A stretch of 64,000 bases of DNA. Origin: DASQPR01 sp963836785. GTDB taxonomy: Bacteria > Actinomycetota > Actinomycetes > Mycobacteriales > Micromonosporaceae. Location: the NCBI GenBank assembly GCA_963836785.1, contig CAWIKW010000022.1, positions 1-64,000 on the forward strand, given 5' to 3'. Made by a program: the position numbers and the translations under genes. Positions 51,944 to 60,592 of the stretch are shown here, one piece after another. A model generated the notes under the pieces. The model saw nothing but the letters and a program-made list of their open reading frames with translations. It was not told the DNA's origin and ran no database searches. The stretch's first letter is position 1; each line of letters starts with the position of its first letter.

Positions 51944-53620
51944 GTGGCGCAGTTTATCTACACGCTCGACAAGGCACGCCGGGCCCACGGCGACAAGTTG
52001 GTGCTCGACAACGTCACGCTGAGCTTCCTGCCCGGCGCGAAGATCGGTGTTGTCGGACCCAACGGCGCCGGTAAGTCCAGCCTCCTGCGGATCATGGCCG
52101 GCCAGGATCGCCCGACCAACGGCGAGGCCCGGCTCATGCCCGGCTACACCGTCGGCCTGCTGGCCCAGGAGCCACCGCTGAACGACGCGAAGACCGTCCT
52201 CGGGAACATCGAGGAGGCGGTCGCCGAAACGAAGTCGAAGCTGGAGCGCTTCAACAAGATCGCCGAGCAGATGGCCACTGATTACTCCGACGAGCTGATG
52301 GAGGAGATGGGTCGGCTCCAGGAAGAGCTCGATCACGCCGACGCGTGGGACATCGACTCCAAGCTGGAGCTTGCGATGGACGCGTTGCGGTGCCCGCCGC
52401 CCGACGCCGACGTCACCCAGTTGTCCGGCGGTGAGCGCCGCCGCGTCGCGCTGTGCAAGCTGCTCCTGCAGGAGCCCGACCTGCTGCTGCTCGACGAGCC
52501 GACGAACCACCTGGACGCGGAGAGCGTGCAGTGGCTCGAGCAACACCTCGGCAAGTACGCCGGCACGGTCATCGCGATCACCCACGACCGCTACTTCCTG
52601 GACAACGTCGCGCAGTGGATCCTCGAGCTGGACCGTGGCCGCGCCTACCCGTACGAGGGGAACTACTCGACGTACCTGGAGAAGAAGCAGGCCCGTCTCG
52701 CCGTCGAGGGCCGCAAGGACGCGAAGATGAAGAAGCGGCTGTCCGACGAGCTCGAATGGGTGCGCTCGAACGCGAAGGCGCGGCAGACAAAATCCCGGGC
52801 CCGTCTCGACCGGTACGAGGAAATGGCGACCGAGGCCGAGAAGACCCGCAAGCTCGACTTCGACGAGATCCAGATCCCACCGGGCCCGCGGCTCGGCAAC
52901 ACGGTCATCGAGGCCAGCCACCTGGTGAAGGGATTCGGCGATCGGGTGCTCATCAACGACCTGTCGTTCTCGCTACCGCGCAACGGCATCGTCGGCATCA
53001 TCGGTCCGAACGGCGTCGGCAAGACCACGCTGTTCAAGACGATCGTCGGGCTGGAGCAGCCGGACAGCGGCACGCTCAAGGTCGGTGAGACGGTCAAGTT
53101 GTCCTACGTCGACCAGAGCCGCGCCGGCCTCGATCCGAACAAGACGGTGTGGGAGGTCGTGTCGGACGGTCTCGACCACCTGATGGTCGGCCGAGTCGAG
53201 ATGCCGTCGCGGGCGTACGTCGCGGCGTTCGGATTCAAGGGTCCGGACCAGCAGAAGCCGACCGGCGTGCTGTCCGGCGGCGAGCGCAACCGGCTGAACC
53301 TAGCGCTCACATTGAAGATCGGCGGCAACGTGATCCTGCTCGACGAGCCGACCAACGACCTCGACACGGAGACGCTGTCGTCGCTGGAGAACGCGCTGCT
53401 CGAATTCCCCGGCTGTGCCGTGGTCATTTCGCACGACCGGATGTTCCTCGACCGCGTCGCCACCCACATCCTGGCGTGGGAGGGCACCGACGAGCACCCG
53501 GATACGTGGTTCTGGTTCGAGGGCAACTACGAGTCGTACGAGCGCAACAAGATCGACCGACTCGGCGTCGAGGCCGCCCGGCCGCACCGGGTCACGTACC
53601 GGAAGTTGACGCGTGACTGA
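51944..53620 (+). CDS. ettA: ABC-F protein EttA (energy-dependent translational throttle)
   Basis: A ribosome-associated ATPase of 558 residues that gates the first elongation steps according to ADP/ATP. It has two ABC domains without membrane parts. Walker A1 is VGPNGAGKSSLLR, signature 1 is LSGGERRRVALC, and the Walker B1 region is LLLLDEPTNHLDAESV. The charged linker and arm (about 240-300, KKRLSDELEWVRSNAKARQ) follow. Walker A2 is IGPNGVGKTTLFK, signature 2 is LSGGERNRLNLA, and B2 is VILLDEPTNDLDTET. The start is GTG 51944. The stop overlaps the next gene by 8 bp. Confidence 0.96.
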   Translation: MAQFIYTLDKARRAHGDKLVLDNVTLSFLPGAKIGVVGPNGAGKSSLLRIMAGQDRPTNGEARLMPGYTVGLLAQEPPLNDAKTVLGNIEEAVAETKSKLERFNKIAEQMATDYSDELMEEMGRLQEELDHADAWDIDSKLELAMDALRCPPPDADVTQLSGGERRRVALCKLLLQEPDLLLLDEPTNHLDAESVQWLEQHLGKYAGTVIAITHDRYFLDNVAQWILELDRGRAYPYEGNYSTYLEKKQARLAVEGRKDAKMKKRLSDELEWVRSNAKARQTKSRARLDRYEEMATEAEKTRKLDFDEIQIPPGPRLGNTVIEASHLVKGFGDRVLINDLSFSLPRNGIVGIIGPNGVGKTTLFKTIVGLEQPDSGTLKVGETVKLSYVDQSRAGLDPNKTVWEVVSDGLDHLMVGRVEMPSRAYVAAFGFKGPDQQKPTGVLSGGERNRLNLALTLKIGGNVILLDEPTNDLDTETLSSLENALLEFPGCAVVISHDRMFLDRVATHILAWEGTDEHPDTWFWFEGNYESYERNKIDRLGVEAARPHRVTYRKLTRD

Positions 53621-54080
53621 CCCGGCCGAAGCCGCCGCTGGTGTGCCGATTGGCCGGCCGGCCGTCCCGAACGTGTACGAGGCGCAGGTGCGCTGGTCCG
53701 ACGCCGACATCATGGGTCACGTCAACCACGCTCGCTATCTCTCGTTCTTCGAGGATGCTCGGATGACCCTGCTCGCCACGTCTCCGGCTGGGCTGGCCGG
53801 AGCGCCCGGCACCCGGGGGTATATCGCCGCCCGGGTTGCGGTCGACTATCTGTGGCCGGCCGAGTTCCGGCCCGGCCTGATGCTGCGGGTCGAGACGATG
53901 GTCGCCCGAATCGGCACCACGTCGTGGACCTTCGAGCAGAACCTGTACGACGGTGACCACCACATTGCGCGCTGCGAGTGCGTGCTGGTCGGCTACTCGT
54001 ACGCCGACGGGAAGCCGCGACCACTCGGCGCCGACGAGCGGGAGTTCTGGCACCAGTACCTGGTGGCCGGGTCACGATGA
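53613..54080 (+). CDS. Acyl-CoA thioesterase (4HBT hotdog fold), first copy
   Basis: A 155-residue hotdog-fold thioesterase of the YbgC/FadM group: VRWSDADIMGHVNHARYLSFFEDAR carries the conserved Asp and the HxN loop (split here over residues 27-51), followed by RVAVDYLWPAEFRPG and the central strands. It hydrolyses acyl-CoA thioesters; the chain length is unknown. GTG 53613 overlaps ettA by 8 bp. A paralogue begins 13 bp downstream, and Rv2475c is the mycobacterial equivalent in this setting. Confidence 0.85.
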   Translation: MTDPAEAAAGVPIGRPAVPNVYEAQVRWSDADIMGHVNHARYLSFFEDARMTLLATSPAGLAGAPGTRGYIAARVAVDYLWPAEFRPGLMLRVETMVARIGTTSWTFEQNLYDGDHHIARCECVLVGYSYADGKPRPLGADEREFWHQYLVAGSR

Positions 54081-54093
54081 CAGTCGCGCCGTC

Positions 54094-54492
54094 ATGAGAT
54101 ACGTCTACGAGTGCCCGGTGCGATGGTCCGACCTCGATGCGTTCGGCCACGTGAACAACGCCCGGTTCCTGACCCTGTTCGAGGAGGCTCGGGTCGCGCT
54201 GATGTTCGTGGGCGCCAAGGAGGCGGGTCTCACGTCCTTCGAGGAAGGCATCGTGATCTACCGCCACGAGGTCGACTATCTGCGGCCGGTCGACTATGGC
54301 CCGGTCGTACGCATCGAGATGTGGATCTCCGAGCTGCGGGCGTCGCGGTTCACCGTCTCCTACGAACTCTTCGACGGCGACAAGCTTGCGAGTCGGGCCG
54401 CTTCGGTCTGCGTACCCTTCGATCTGGCCACCCAGCGGCCGCGCCGGCTGTCCGATGCGGAGCGCGCGTTCCTCAAACCGTGGTCGGAGTAG
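54094..54492 (+). CDS. Acyl-CoA thioesterase (4HBT hotdog fold), second copy
   Basis: A 132-residue paralogue of the preceding gene: CPVRWSDLDAFGHVNNARFL (catalytic Asp and His), EEGIVIYRHEVDYLRPVDYG and a C-terminal RLSDAERAFLKPW. The two proteins share layout but differ in detail, so the duplication is old. ATG 54094 is the start; upstream residues in the frame belong to the neighbouring gene's sequence. It is 3 bp from the next gene. Confidence 0.85.
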   Translation: MRYVYECPVRWSDLDAFGHVNNARFLTLFEEARVALMFVGAKEAGLTSFEEGIVIYRHEVDYLRPVDYGPVVRIEMWISELRASRFTVSYELFDGDKLASRAASVCVPFDLATQRPRRLSDAERAFLKPWSE

Positions 54493-54495
54493 GTC

Positions 54496-55146
54496 ATGGG
54501 TGGCGCGGGCGCCGATGTGGAGGCGTTTCTCGGCCGGCTCGTCCGACTCGATCCGGTGGCCCTGGTGCGGGTGCGCCAGGCCGCTGACCGGAGCACGCTC
54601 TGGGGCCATGTGCCGTGGAACGTGCTGGTCAGCCGTACCGTTGCCGGTCCCTTCGGCGCGGACGGCGACTTGGTGGTCCGGGCGCACGACTGGCTCGCGG
54701 CCGGCGGTGACGCCGCCGCGGTGACGGGTCTGCTGCGCCGCGACGCCGAGTGGCGAGTGGCGCTGCCGCCCGACGAGCGTTCGGTGGTCGAGGCTATCCC
54801 GGCCGCCGAGTTGCGGTCGCTCGGCGCGGCCGCGGCGGATACCTTGCGCGCGGCCGAGGCCGGCGGAGTCGGTGGTCGCGCGGTCGGTGCCCGTGCGGTC
54901 CGCGACGCCTTGCTCGACCACGTCGCCATCGTGGTGTCCGCGGGCGAGCGGCGGGTCGAGATCCCGCAGCGTCTCGTGCAAGCCGTGGTACGGATGGACT
55001 TCGCGGCCAGCGCCGGCGCGCACCGCCAGGGTGGACCGGTTCGGGTGGTCCGAGCCGGATCGTGGATCGGGCTGGCCGCCGACTACGGCACGGCGTGGTG
55101 GCGCGAGGCGAGCGGCTTGGGGATAGCGCCGGTTCGCGGCCGCTGA
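54496..55146 (+). CDS. Conserved hypothetical protein after the thioesterases
   Basis: A 216-residue, Ala/Val/Arg-rich soluble protein I cannot place in a family. It includes LVRLDPVALVRVRQAADRST, LWGHVPWNVLVSRTV, and a C-terminal QGGPVRVVRAGSWIGLAADYG. Its start lies 3 bp after the thioesterase stop, so it is probably part of the ettA operon. Similar proteins beside EttA in other actinobacteria would be expected but cannot be confirmed here. Confidence 0.65.
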   Translation: MGGAGADVEAFLGRLVRLDPVALVRVRQAADRSTLWGHVPWNVLVSRTVAGPFGADGDLVVRAHDWLAAGGDAAAVTGLLRRDAEWRVALPPDERSVVEAIPAAELRSLGAAAADTLRAAEAGGVGGRAVGARAVRDALLDHVAIVVSAGERRVEIPQRLVQAVVRMDFAASAGAHRQGGPVRVVRAGSWIGLAADYGTAWWREASGLGIAPVRGR

Positions 55147-55387
55147 CCGTCGCGATATCGGCCGTGCATCGACGCACCGGAGTCGGAAGGTCGACAAAAC
55201 GTCGCGGCGCGCAGGGCCTCTTACCTGCGGCTCTCTAACCGGCCCACCCTACATCGCCCATTCGGTTGAGTCAGCCTCTGTTGTCGCACGGTTCCCGGCT
55301 GTAACGTGACGGGGCGAGTTCGCTTGCTGGCGGTGAGCGATGGCTTGCTGGACGTGTTGTACGGGCCTGGGGACGAGGAGCGTGGCC

Positions 55388-55948
55388 ATGCTGTGGTGGC
55401 CCAAACGCGGGGACTCGGTGGGTGAGGGCGACGCCGGGCACAGTTCGGTGCGATGGGCTGTCGCGGACTATTCGGGCGCCGCGCCCGAAGCGATCGCCAG
55501 TGGCGCGATCGTGCCGAGGCAGTGTGGTGCCATCGAGCCGATCTCGTCGGACCGGATCGCGGCGGCGCTCGATAAGCTCGACATCCGATACATCCGCGAC
55601 GCCGACGGTGATCTGCTCGCGATGTGGGAGCGGCACGCGGTGCTGTTCGGGATCGAAGGGCCGGTCGATGAGATCCTCGTGATCCGGGCCCGTCCGCACG
55701 CGACCGTTCCGGGTGACTGGGCGCAGCGGGCGTACGAGGCGGTCAACGAGTGGAATCACACGCGCCGCTTCAACAAGGCGTACGTCGGGGACCTGAACGA
55801 CGTCGGTCAGCTTCCGATCTACGCGGAAGTCCAGTGGCCGCTCGTCGCCGGCGTGCACGAGGCGCAATTGGTCGAGTTCATCGAGTGTGCGGTGGCGGTG
55901 TCCGAGTGCTTCGTCAGCTGGCTGCACGACGAGGGCGCGTTGCTCTAG
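55388..55948 (+). CDS. YbjN domain protein
   Basis: A 186-residue protein with a YbjN-like domain at about 60-180: ISSDRIAAALDKLDIRYIRDADGDLLAMWERHAV (split here), ILVIRARPHATV, WNHTRRFNKAYVGD, GQLPIYAEVQWPL and LVEFIECAVAVSECF. YbjN proteins act as chaperone-like or type III-secretion-chaperone-fold proteins, with no firm function. GAGGAG lies 8 bases before ATG 55388. GTG 55382 would add two residues. It ends 16 bp from the glbO end, convergent. Confidence 0.82.
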   Translation: MLWWPKRGDSVGEGDAGHSSVRWAVADYSGAAPEAIASGAIVPRQCGAIEPISSDRIAAALDKLDIRYIRDADGDLLAMWERHAVLFGIEGPVDEILVIRARPHATVPGDWAQRAYEAVNEWNHTRRFNKAYVGDLNDVGQLPIYAEVQWPLVAGVHEAQLVEFIECAVAVSECFVSWLHDEGALL

Positions 55949-55963
55949 GTCGCCCAAGCACGT

Positions 55964-56338
55964 TCAGTCCTCGAACGTGTTCACCATGAATTGCGCGGCG
56001 TGTTCGAGGTACTCCCATAGTTCGGCATCCTGCTCGGGACTCAGGTGCAGGGAGTCGACCGCCGCACGCATGTGGGTGAGCCATGCGTCGCGCTGCCTCG
56101 GGCCGACGTGAAACGGTGCGTGGCGCATCCGAAGCCGCGGGTGCCCGCGCTGCTCCGAGTACGTTTTCGGCCCGCCCCAATACTGCTCGAGGAACATCCG
56201 CAGGCGCTCCGCGGCCGGTCCAAGATCTTCGTCGGGATATATCGGCCGGAGCACGGGGTCGGTCGCCACGCCCGCGTAGAACTCGTCGACCAGCTTCCGG
56301 AACGTCGGCTCACCGCCGACGGCCTCGTAGAACGTCAC
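55964..56338 (-). CDS. glbO: Group II truncated hemoglobin (trHbO)
   Basis: A 124-residue heme protein close to M. tuberculosis GlbO: FYEAVGGEPTFRKLVDEFY (Tyr B10 region), PIYPDEDLGPAAERLRMFLE, YWGGPKTYSEQRGHPRLRMR and the proximal His73 in RMRHAPF. A Trp in RDAWLTHM would be G8. It binds oxygen/NO and takes part in redox or NO detoxification. GTG 56338 is set by a TAGCAT hexamer 8 bases upstream; the open frame to 56656 is not homologous. Confidence 0.94.
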   Translation of the reverse strand: MTFYEAVGGEPTFRKLVDEFYAGVATDPVLRPIYPDEDLGPAAERLRMFLEQYWGGPKTYSEQRGHPRLRMRHAPFHVGPRQRDAWLTHMRAAVDSLHLSPEQDAELWEYLEHAAQFMVNTFED

Positions 56339-56346
56339 GCTGGCCA

Positions 56347-56352
56347 ATGCTA
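56347..56352 (-). promoter_or_regulatory. Candidate -10 (TAGCAT) for glbO
   Basis: TAGCAT on the minus strand ends 8 bases before GTG 56338. Confidence 0.4.
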
Positions 56353-56414
56353 CTGGCCAGCTCGCCGACGCTTCGGGCGACAGGCCCCGGTGGCCGGCGC
56401 GGGGCGTGAGCCGT

Positions 56415-58019
56415 TCAGCCGGTCCAGGGCGTCTCGGCCGGTGGCATGGCTCGTGGAAGCGACTTTTGCCCGGAGCTGTAGCCGCCGATCGACGAGCGGG
56501 CACCCGGCTTGGGTGTCGTCTGTTGCGATGGAGGCGCCGTCTGCGCCGGAATGTCGGTCGGCCCGTTTGGAGAGGTCGGCCCGTTTGGAGAGGTCGGCCC
56601 GTTTGGAGAGGTCGGCCCGGTTGAAGAGGTCGATGAGGTCGTTGCCGACCGGTCACCGCCGTCAGCCACCATCGGTGACGTCGTGCTCGGCTCCGGCTCT
56701 TCCCGCGCGGCGTGCCGCGGCCGGCGGCCGTCCACGGAGGCGATCGTCACGGCGTTGTGTGCTCGCACGGACGCGATTGTTTCGTCGACCCGGTCCGGCG
56801 ACGGCCAGACCACGCTGATCCCGATCATGACGCAGACACCGATCGCGCTGAAGATCGTGACCGCGGTCGACACCTCGACGTGAGAAGCGATGTAGCCGGC
56901 CGCGAGCAGGCCGGCTCCTTGAAAGAGCGCCAGGCCGGCCTGCATGACGCCGAACGCGCGGGCTCGGAACTCGGCCGGCAGCGCCTGGACGAACAGCCCG
57001 TTCGCGGGAGCGGTGAGGCCGGCTACGGCGAACGACGAGATGAGCGACAGGGTTCCGATGACCACGACCGAATGCGTGAGAAACACCGGCACGAGCGCGG
57101 CCGGAACGAGAACGGCCAGCGGTCGCAGCAGTCGTTGTCGGGTGGCCGGCGAGATCAGCCGGCCGACGACAATCGCGCCGATGACGGCACCGACCGGGCT
57201 CGCGGTCATGATGAAGGCCTGATCGAAGCCTCGGTCGCCACCGTGGTGGCTTAACTCGGAGGCCCAAGCGGCGGCGAGGCCCTCGGGGACGACGACGAAC
57301 ATCGCGCCGAAGAACACCACGGCCGCGATCGCCCGAAGCACTGGACTGCGCAGCACGAGCCGGAATCCGGCCACCGTTTCGGTGACGAGGCGGCTACGTT
57401 GCGCGACCGAGGCGATCACCGATCGGGGTTGGATCCACGTGGTGAGGATCGCGCCGGAGCCCAGGAACGTTGCCGCGTCGACGAGCATCGCCGCGTGCGG
57501 GTGGAACGGGGCGATGGCGCCACCGACGACGTACCCGAAGATCATGGCGATGTTGGCCGTCGTCGCGTTCATCGAAAGACCGACCACGTAGCGGTCGCCC
57601 TCGAGAATGCGCGGGAGCAGTGCCGACCGCGACGCGTCGAAGGCCGGGCTCAGCAACGAGGTCGCGAACAGGAGCATCAGGATCGCCGGGACCGGCAGGT
57701 GGGGGATCGCGACGAGTGAGATGAGCACGGCGCGAACGAGATCGCACGTGATCATGACCTTACGATGCGGGTAGCGCTCGGCCAGCGCGGCCAGCAGCGG
57801 ACCGAATGTCACCGACGGCAGATAGCTGATCGCGAATGATGCGGCCGAGAGGATCACCGAGTCGGTGACGCTGAACACGAGCGCGGTCGCGGCGGCCCGG
57901 GCAAGGTTGTCGCCGATCCACGACATCGCGCTCGCGGCGAAGAGCGCGCGATATTCCGGAACCGCGAAAACATCCCCGAAGGTCGCCGGACGTTCGGCGG
58001 CTGGCTTCGGGGGGATCAC
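56415..58019 (-). CDS. MFS transporter with a repetitive C-terminal tail
   Basis: The 534-residue protein has a major-facilitator core (about 20-400, roughly ten to twelve helices). The N-terminal YRALFAASAMSWIGDNLARAA and the DRYVVGLSMNATTANIAMIF region are typical of MFS drug/metabolite exporters related to macrolide efflux. The final 130 residues are cytoplasmic and disordered, with GPTSPN repeated three times. GGAGG lies 8 bases before GTG 58019. The substrate is unknown. It is separate from glbO. Confidence 0.85.
   Translation of the reverse strand: MIPPKPAAERPATFGDVFAVPEYRALFAASAMSWIGDNLARAAATALVFSVTDSVILSAASFAISYLPSVTFGPLLAALAERYPHRKVMITCDLVRAVLISLVAIPHLPVPAILMLLFATSLLSPAFDASRSALLPRILEGDRYVVGLSMNATTANIAMIFGYVVGGAIAPFHPHAAMLVDAATFLGSGAILTTWIQPRSVIASVAQRSRLVTETVAGFRLVLRSPVLRAIAAVVFFGAMFVVVPEGLAAAWASELSHHGGDRGFDQAFIMTASPVGAVIGAIVVGRLISPATRQRLLRPLAVLVPAALVPVFLTHSVVVIGTLSLISSFAVAGLTAPANGLFVQALPAEFRARAFGVMQAGLALFQGAGLLAAGYIASHVEVSTAVTIFSAIGVCVMIGISVVWPSPDRVDETIASVRAHNAVTIASVDGRRPRHAAREEPEPSTTSPMVADGGDRSATTSSTSSTGPTSPNGPTSPNGPTSPNGPTDIPAQTAPPSQQTTPKPGARSSIGGYSSGQKSLPRAMPPAETPWTG
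56556..56627. repeat. 18-bp tandem repeat in the transporter tail
   Basis: Three identical 18-bp units and one degenerate unit (core GGTCGGCCCGTTTGGAGA) encode GPTSPN repeats on the minus strand. Confidence 0.9.
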
Positions 58020-58121
58020 CGGGGGCCTCCGGTCGATGGGTGAACGAATCGATACGACTGAACGAAAGGACGATATCTGAATCAGCCGTGCCGCGCGAGA
58101 CCCCGCCTTAGCCGACGATGG

Positions 58122-59225
58122 TCACGCCCGAGTTCCCCCTGTGTCCGTGCCATTCGTCCCATCCCCGGGTCCACCTTCCGTTGGCGGCCTGAGGTAGACC
58201 CGCCCAGCGGACATCGCCCGCGCGACACCGGCCGCCGCCAGCGCCGCGGTGAGCCGATTGCGTAGCTCCCGGGTCACCGCGGCTTGAGCATCGGCGGATG
58301 CCTTCACGGTCGTACGGAGAATAGCGCCGTCAACGGTGAGCTGCTCCACGCCGAGCACCTCGGGCGTGCCCATCATCTTCTCGCTCCACTGTGGGTCGGC
58401 CGCCATCTCCTGGGCCGCCGCGTTGAGCGCGTCCGTCGCCGTGTCCACGCGGGCGAATCCGATCGGTAGGTCGATCACGACGACGCCCCAGCCCTGGCTC
58501 TTGTTGCCCACCCGGACAACCTCGCCATTGCGAATGTGCCAGAGCACGCCCACGCCGTCGCGGATCGACGTTGTCCGCAACCCGACCGCTTCGACCGTGC
58601 CGCTGGCCTCGCCGAGATCGACGATGTCGCCGACGCCGTACTGATCTTCCAGCAGCATGAACAATCCAGCGATCATGTCTTTGACCAGTGTCTGGGCGCC
58701 GAAGCCGATGGCCAGCCCGGCAATGCCGGCGCTGGCGAGGAGCGGGGCGAGTTGGATGCCCAACTCGCCGAGGATCATCAGGAACGCGATCGAAAAGATC
58801 GCGGCGGTGCCGAAGCTCATCAGGACCGACCCGATCGCCTCGGCACGCTGTTGCCGCCGCTCACGGAAGGTGGCGTCGGCAAGCCGTAGTCGCAGCGGCT
58901 TGAGCGACGACGGCGATTCGCCCTCCGTCGTGCGGGAAACGAGTTTGCGGATCGTGCGCTGGATCAGCCAGCGCAGGATCAGCGCGATCACGATGATCAG
59001 CAGGATCCGGAGCGGCTTGATCAGCAGGTAGTAGCTGCTGGCGGCGAGCCAGGCGTTGTGTGTGTGGTCGAAGACGAAACGGCAGAGATCACTGTCCCGC
59101 AGGCACGACGGCGATGGCGACGGGGTCGGCGCGACGACCGGCGTCGGGACGGCACCCGGCAGGACCGTGGTCGTCACCGTGGCGATCGGCGGTGGAATGG
59201 AGGGAACGAGGTACACCGATGACAT
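58122..59225 (-). CDS. MscS-family mechanosensitive channel
   Basis: The 367-residue protein has an N-terminal membrane segment (LRILLIIVIALILRWLI) and the pore-lining helix region (LLASAGIAGLAIGFGAQTLV). The MscS beta domain follows (DMIAGLFMLLEDQYGVGDIV, GTVEAVGLRTTSIRDGVGVL, IRNGEVVRVGNKSQGWGVVV). It opens under membrane tension to release osmolytes. The start ATG 59225 is chosen; 23 upstream in-frame residues (to 59294) do not look membrane-like. A Gly/Thr-rich tail ends the protein. Confidence 0.92.
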   Translation of the reverse strand: MSSVYLVPSIPPPIATVTTTVLPGAVPTPVVAPTPSPSPSCLRDSDLCRFVFDHTHNAWLAASSYYLLIKPLRILLIIVIALILRWLIQRTIRKLVSRTTEGESPSSLKPLRLRLADATFRERRQQRAEAIGSVLMSFGTAAIFSIAFLMILGELGIQLAPLLASAGIAGLAIGFGAQTLVKDMIAGLFMLLEDQYGVGDIVDLGEASGTVEAVGLRTTSIRDGVGVLWHIRNGEVVRVGNKSQGWGVVVIDLPIGFARVDTATDALNAAAQEMAADPQWSEKMMGTPEVLGVEQLTVDGAILRTTVKASADAQAAVTRELRNRLTAALAAAGVARAMSAGRVYLRPPTEGGPGDGTNGTDTGGTRA

Positions 59226-59395
59226 CCCGCTTTCGTCCGGCCGGTGGTCGCGAGTCGCATACCACAGTCGAGCCGCGGTTGATCGTGGAGCCACCGAATA
59301 GTACGTGCATTTACGCCCCCTATCGGGGACGATTGGCCCACGGATACTGCCGTGCGCGACCGAGATGGCGCAAACCTGGCGGAAGGCGACTCGCG

Positions 59396-59923
59396 ATGCC
59401 TGACATACGACCCGCAGTCAGCTCCACTTCCCTGGTGCTTAACCAGACGTATGAGCCGCTGTGTGTCGTGTCAGTGCGACGAGCAACCATCCTTGTGTTA
59501 TCCGCCAAAGCGATCTGCGTCGTGGACGGCGACGGCATCCTGCACAGTGCCCGCACGGCCCTGCCGGTCCCGAGTGTGGTCCGGCTGACCCATTACGTCC
59601 GGGTACCGTACCGCGCGCATGTCGGCCTTTCCCGGCGCGCGGTGTTCGCACGTGACGGAGGTCGCTGCGCCTACTGCCGTGGTCCGGCCGAGACGATCGA
59701 TCACGTGATGCCGCGCAGCCGGGGCGGCCAGCACGACTGGGACAACGTCGTCGCCGCGTGCGCGCGCTGCAACCACAGCAAGGGCGACCGGCTGATCACC
59801 GAACTCGGTTGGCGGCTGCATTCCCAGCCGGCGCCACCGCGTGGACAGGCGTGGCGTGTGTTGGGTCACCGTACGCCCGACCCGCGCTGGTCGGACTGGC
59901 TCGACCTGCCCGTCGCCGCATAG
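59396..59923 (+). CDS. HNH endonuclease domain protein
   Basis: A 175-residue protein with an N-terminal domain (LVLNQTYEPLCVVSVRRATI, VPSVVRLTHYVRVPYR) and a zinc-bound HNH at about 88-130: CAYCRG and CARCNHSKG form the zinc ribbon, and IDHVMPRSRGGQHDWDNVV holds the catalytic His/Asn. It is the type found near glbO in mycobacteria (Rv2469c). Its target is unknown; such chromosomal HNH genes are not clearly defensive. GGAAGG lies 10 bases before ATG 59396. Confidence 0.9.
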   Translation: MPDIRPAVSSTSLVLNQTYEPLCVVSVRRATILVLSAKAICVVDGDGILHSARTALPVPSVVRLTHYVRVPYRAHVGLSRRAVFARDGGRCAYCRGPAETIDHVMPRSRGGQHDWDNVVAACARCNHSKGDRLITELGWRLHSQPAPPRGQAWRVLGHRTPDPRWSDWLDLPVAA

Positions 59924-59959
59924 CGACGACGAAGGCGGTGTCGCACCCGCCCGCGAGTC

Positions 59960-60592
59960 TCAGCCGCGCAGGGTCATCGATGCGTAGACCACGATGTTGT
60001 CGGCGTAGCCGACCGCGCCGCCGAGGTAGCTTCCGCCGCACGTGATGAGCCGCAGCCCCGGTCGGCTCATGTCGTTGTACACGCGATCGCCCGGGAACTT
60101 CCCTTTCGGGTAGTACTCGACCGAATAGATGGTGAACAGGGCGACGCGATGGTTGGCCAGGTCGAGATGCACCTTCTCGCCCGGCTTGAGTTGACCGAGA
60201 CGATAGAAGACCGACTTCCCGCTCGGCCCGTCGACGTGGCCGACGATCACGGCCGGTCCGAGCTGGCCGGGTGCGGGTCCGCCGGAGTACCAACCAACGA
60301 GGTTGTTGTCCGACAGCGGCGGCACACCGATCGCACCATCCGGCGCGAGCCCAACCTTGTCGACCGGCGCTGACACACCGATGGCCGGAATGCTGATCTT
60401 GGTGGGGGTCGACCGTGCGATCGGCTGCGCGGCAGGGCCGCCGGGCTCGGAGTGCGCGAGGCCGAGGCCGGGCAGCACCGGCGCGCCGGCGAGGGCACCC
60501 AGGCCGGCTCCGGCCGCGAACAGCCCGCTGAAGATCAGTGCGAGGACGATCAGGGCGTTCGGCGGCCGTCGCATCGCGACCACCGTGGTCAA
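59960..60592 (-). CDS. Class F sortase
   Basis: A 210-residue membrane-anchored transpeptidase (helix LIVLALIFSGLFAAGAGLGAL). The core has STPTKISIPAIGVSAPVDKV, the catalytic His119 in VIVGHVD, and the nucleophile Cys185 in RLITCGG. The last conserved block is GYADNIVVYA. No Arg occurs between Cys185 and Arg209, so the catalytic Arg expected of sortases is not obvious. It attaches a protein to the cell wall by cleaving a C-terminal signal. It overlaps the next gene upstream by 4 bp, and that gene encodes a likely substrate. Confidence 0.86.
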   Translation of the reverse strand: MTTVVAMRRPPNALIVLALIFSGLFAAGAGLGALAGAPVLPGLGLAHSEPGGPAAQPIARSTPTKISIPAIGVSAPVDKVGLAPDGAIGVPPLSDNNLVGWYSGGPAPGQLGPAVIVGHVDGPSGKSVFYRLGQLKPGEKVHLDLANHRVALFTIYSVEYYPKGKFPGDRVYNDMSRPGLRLITCGGSYLGGAVGYADNIVVYASMTLRG

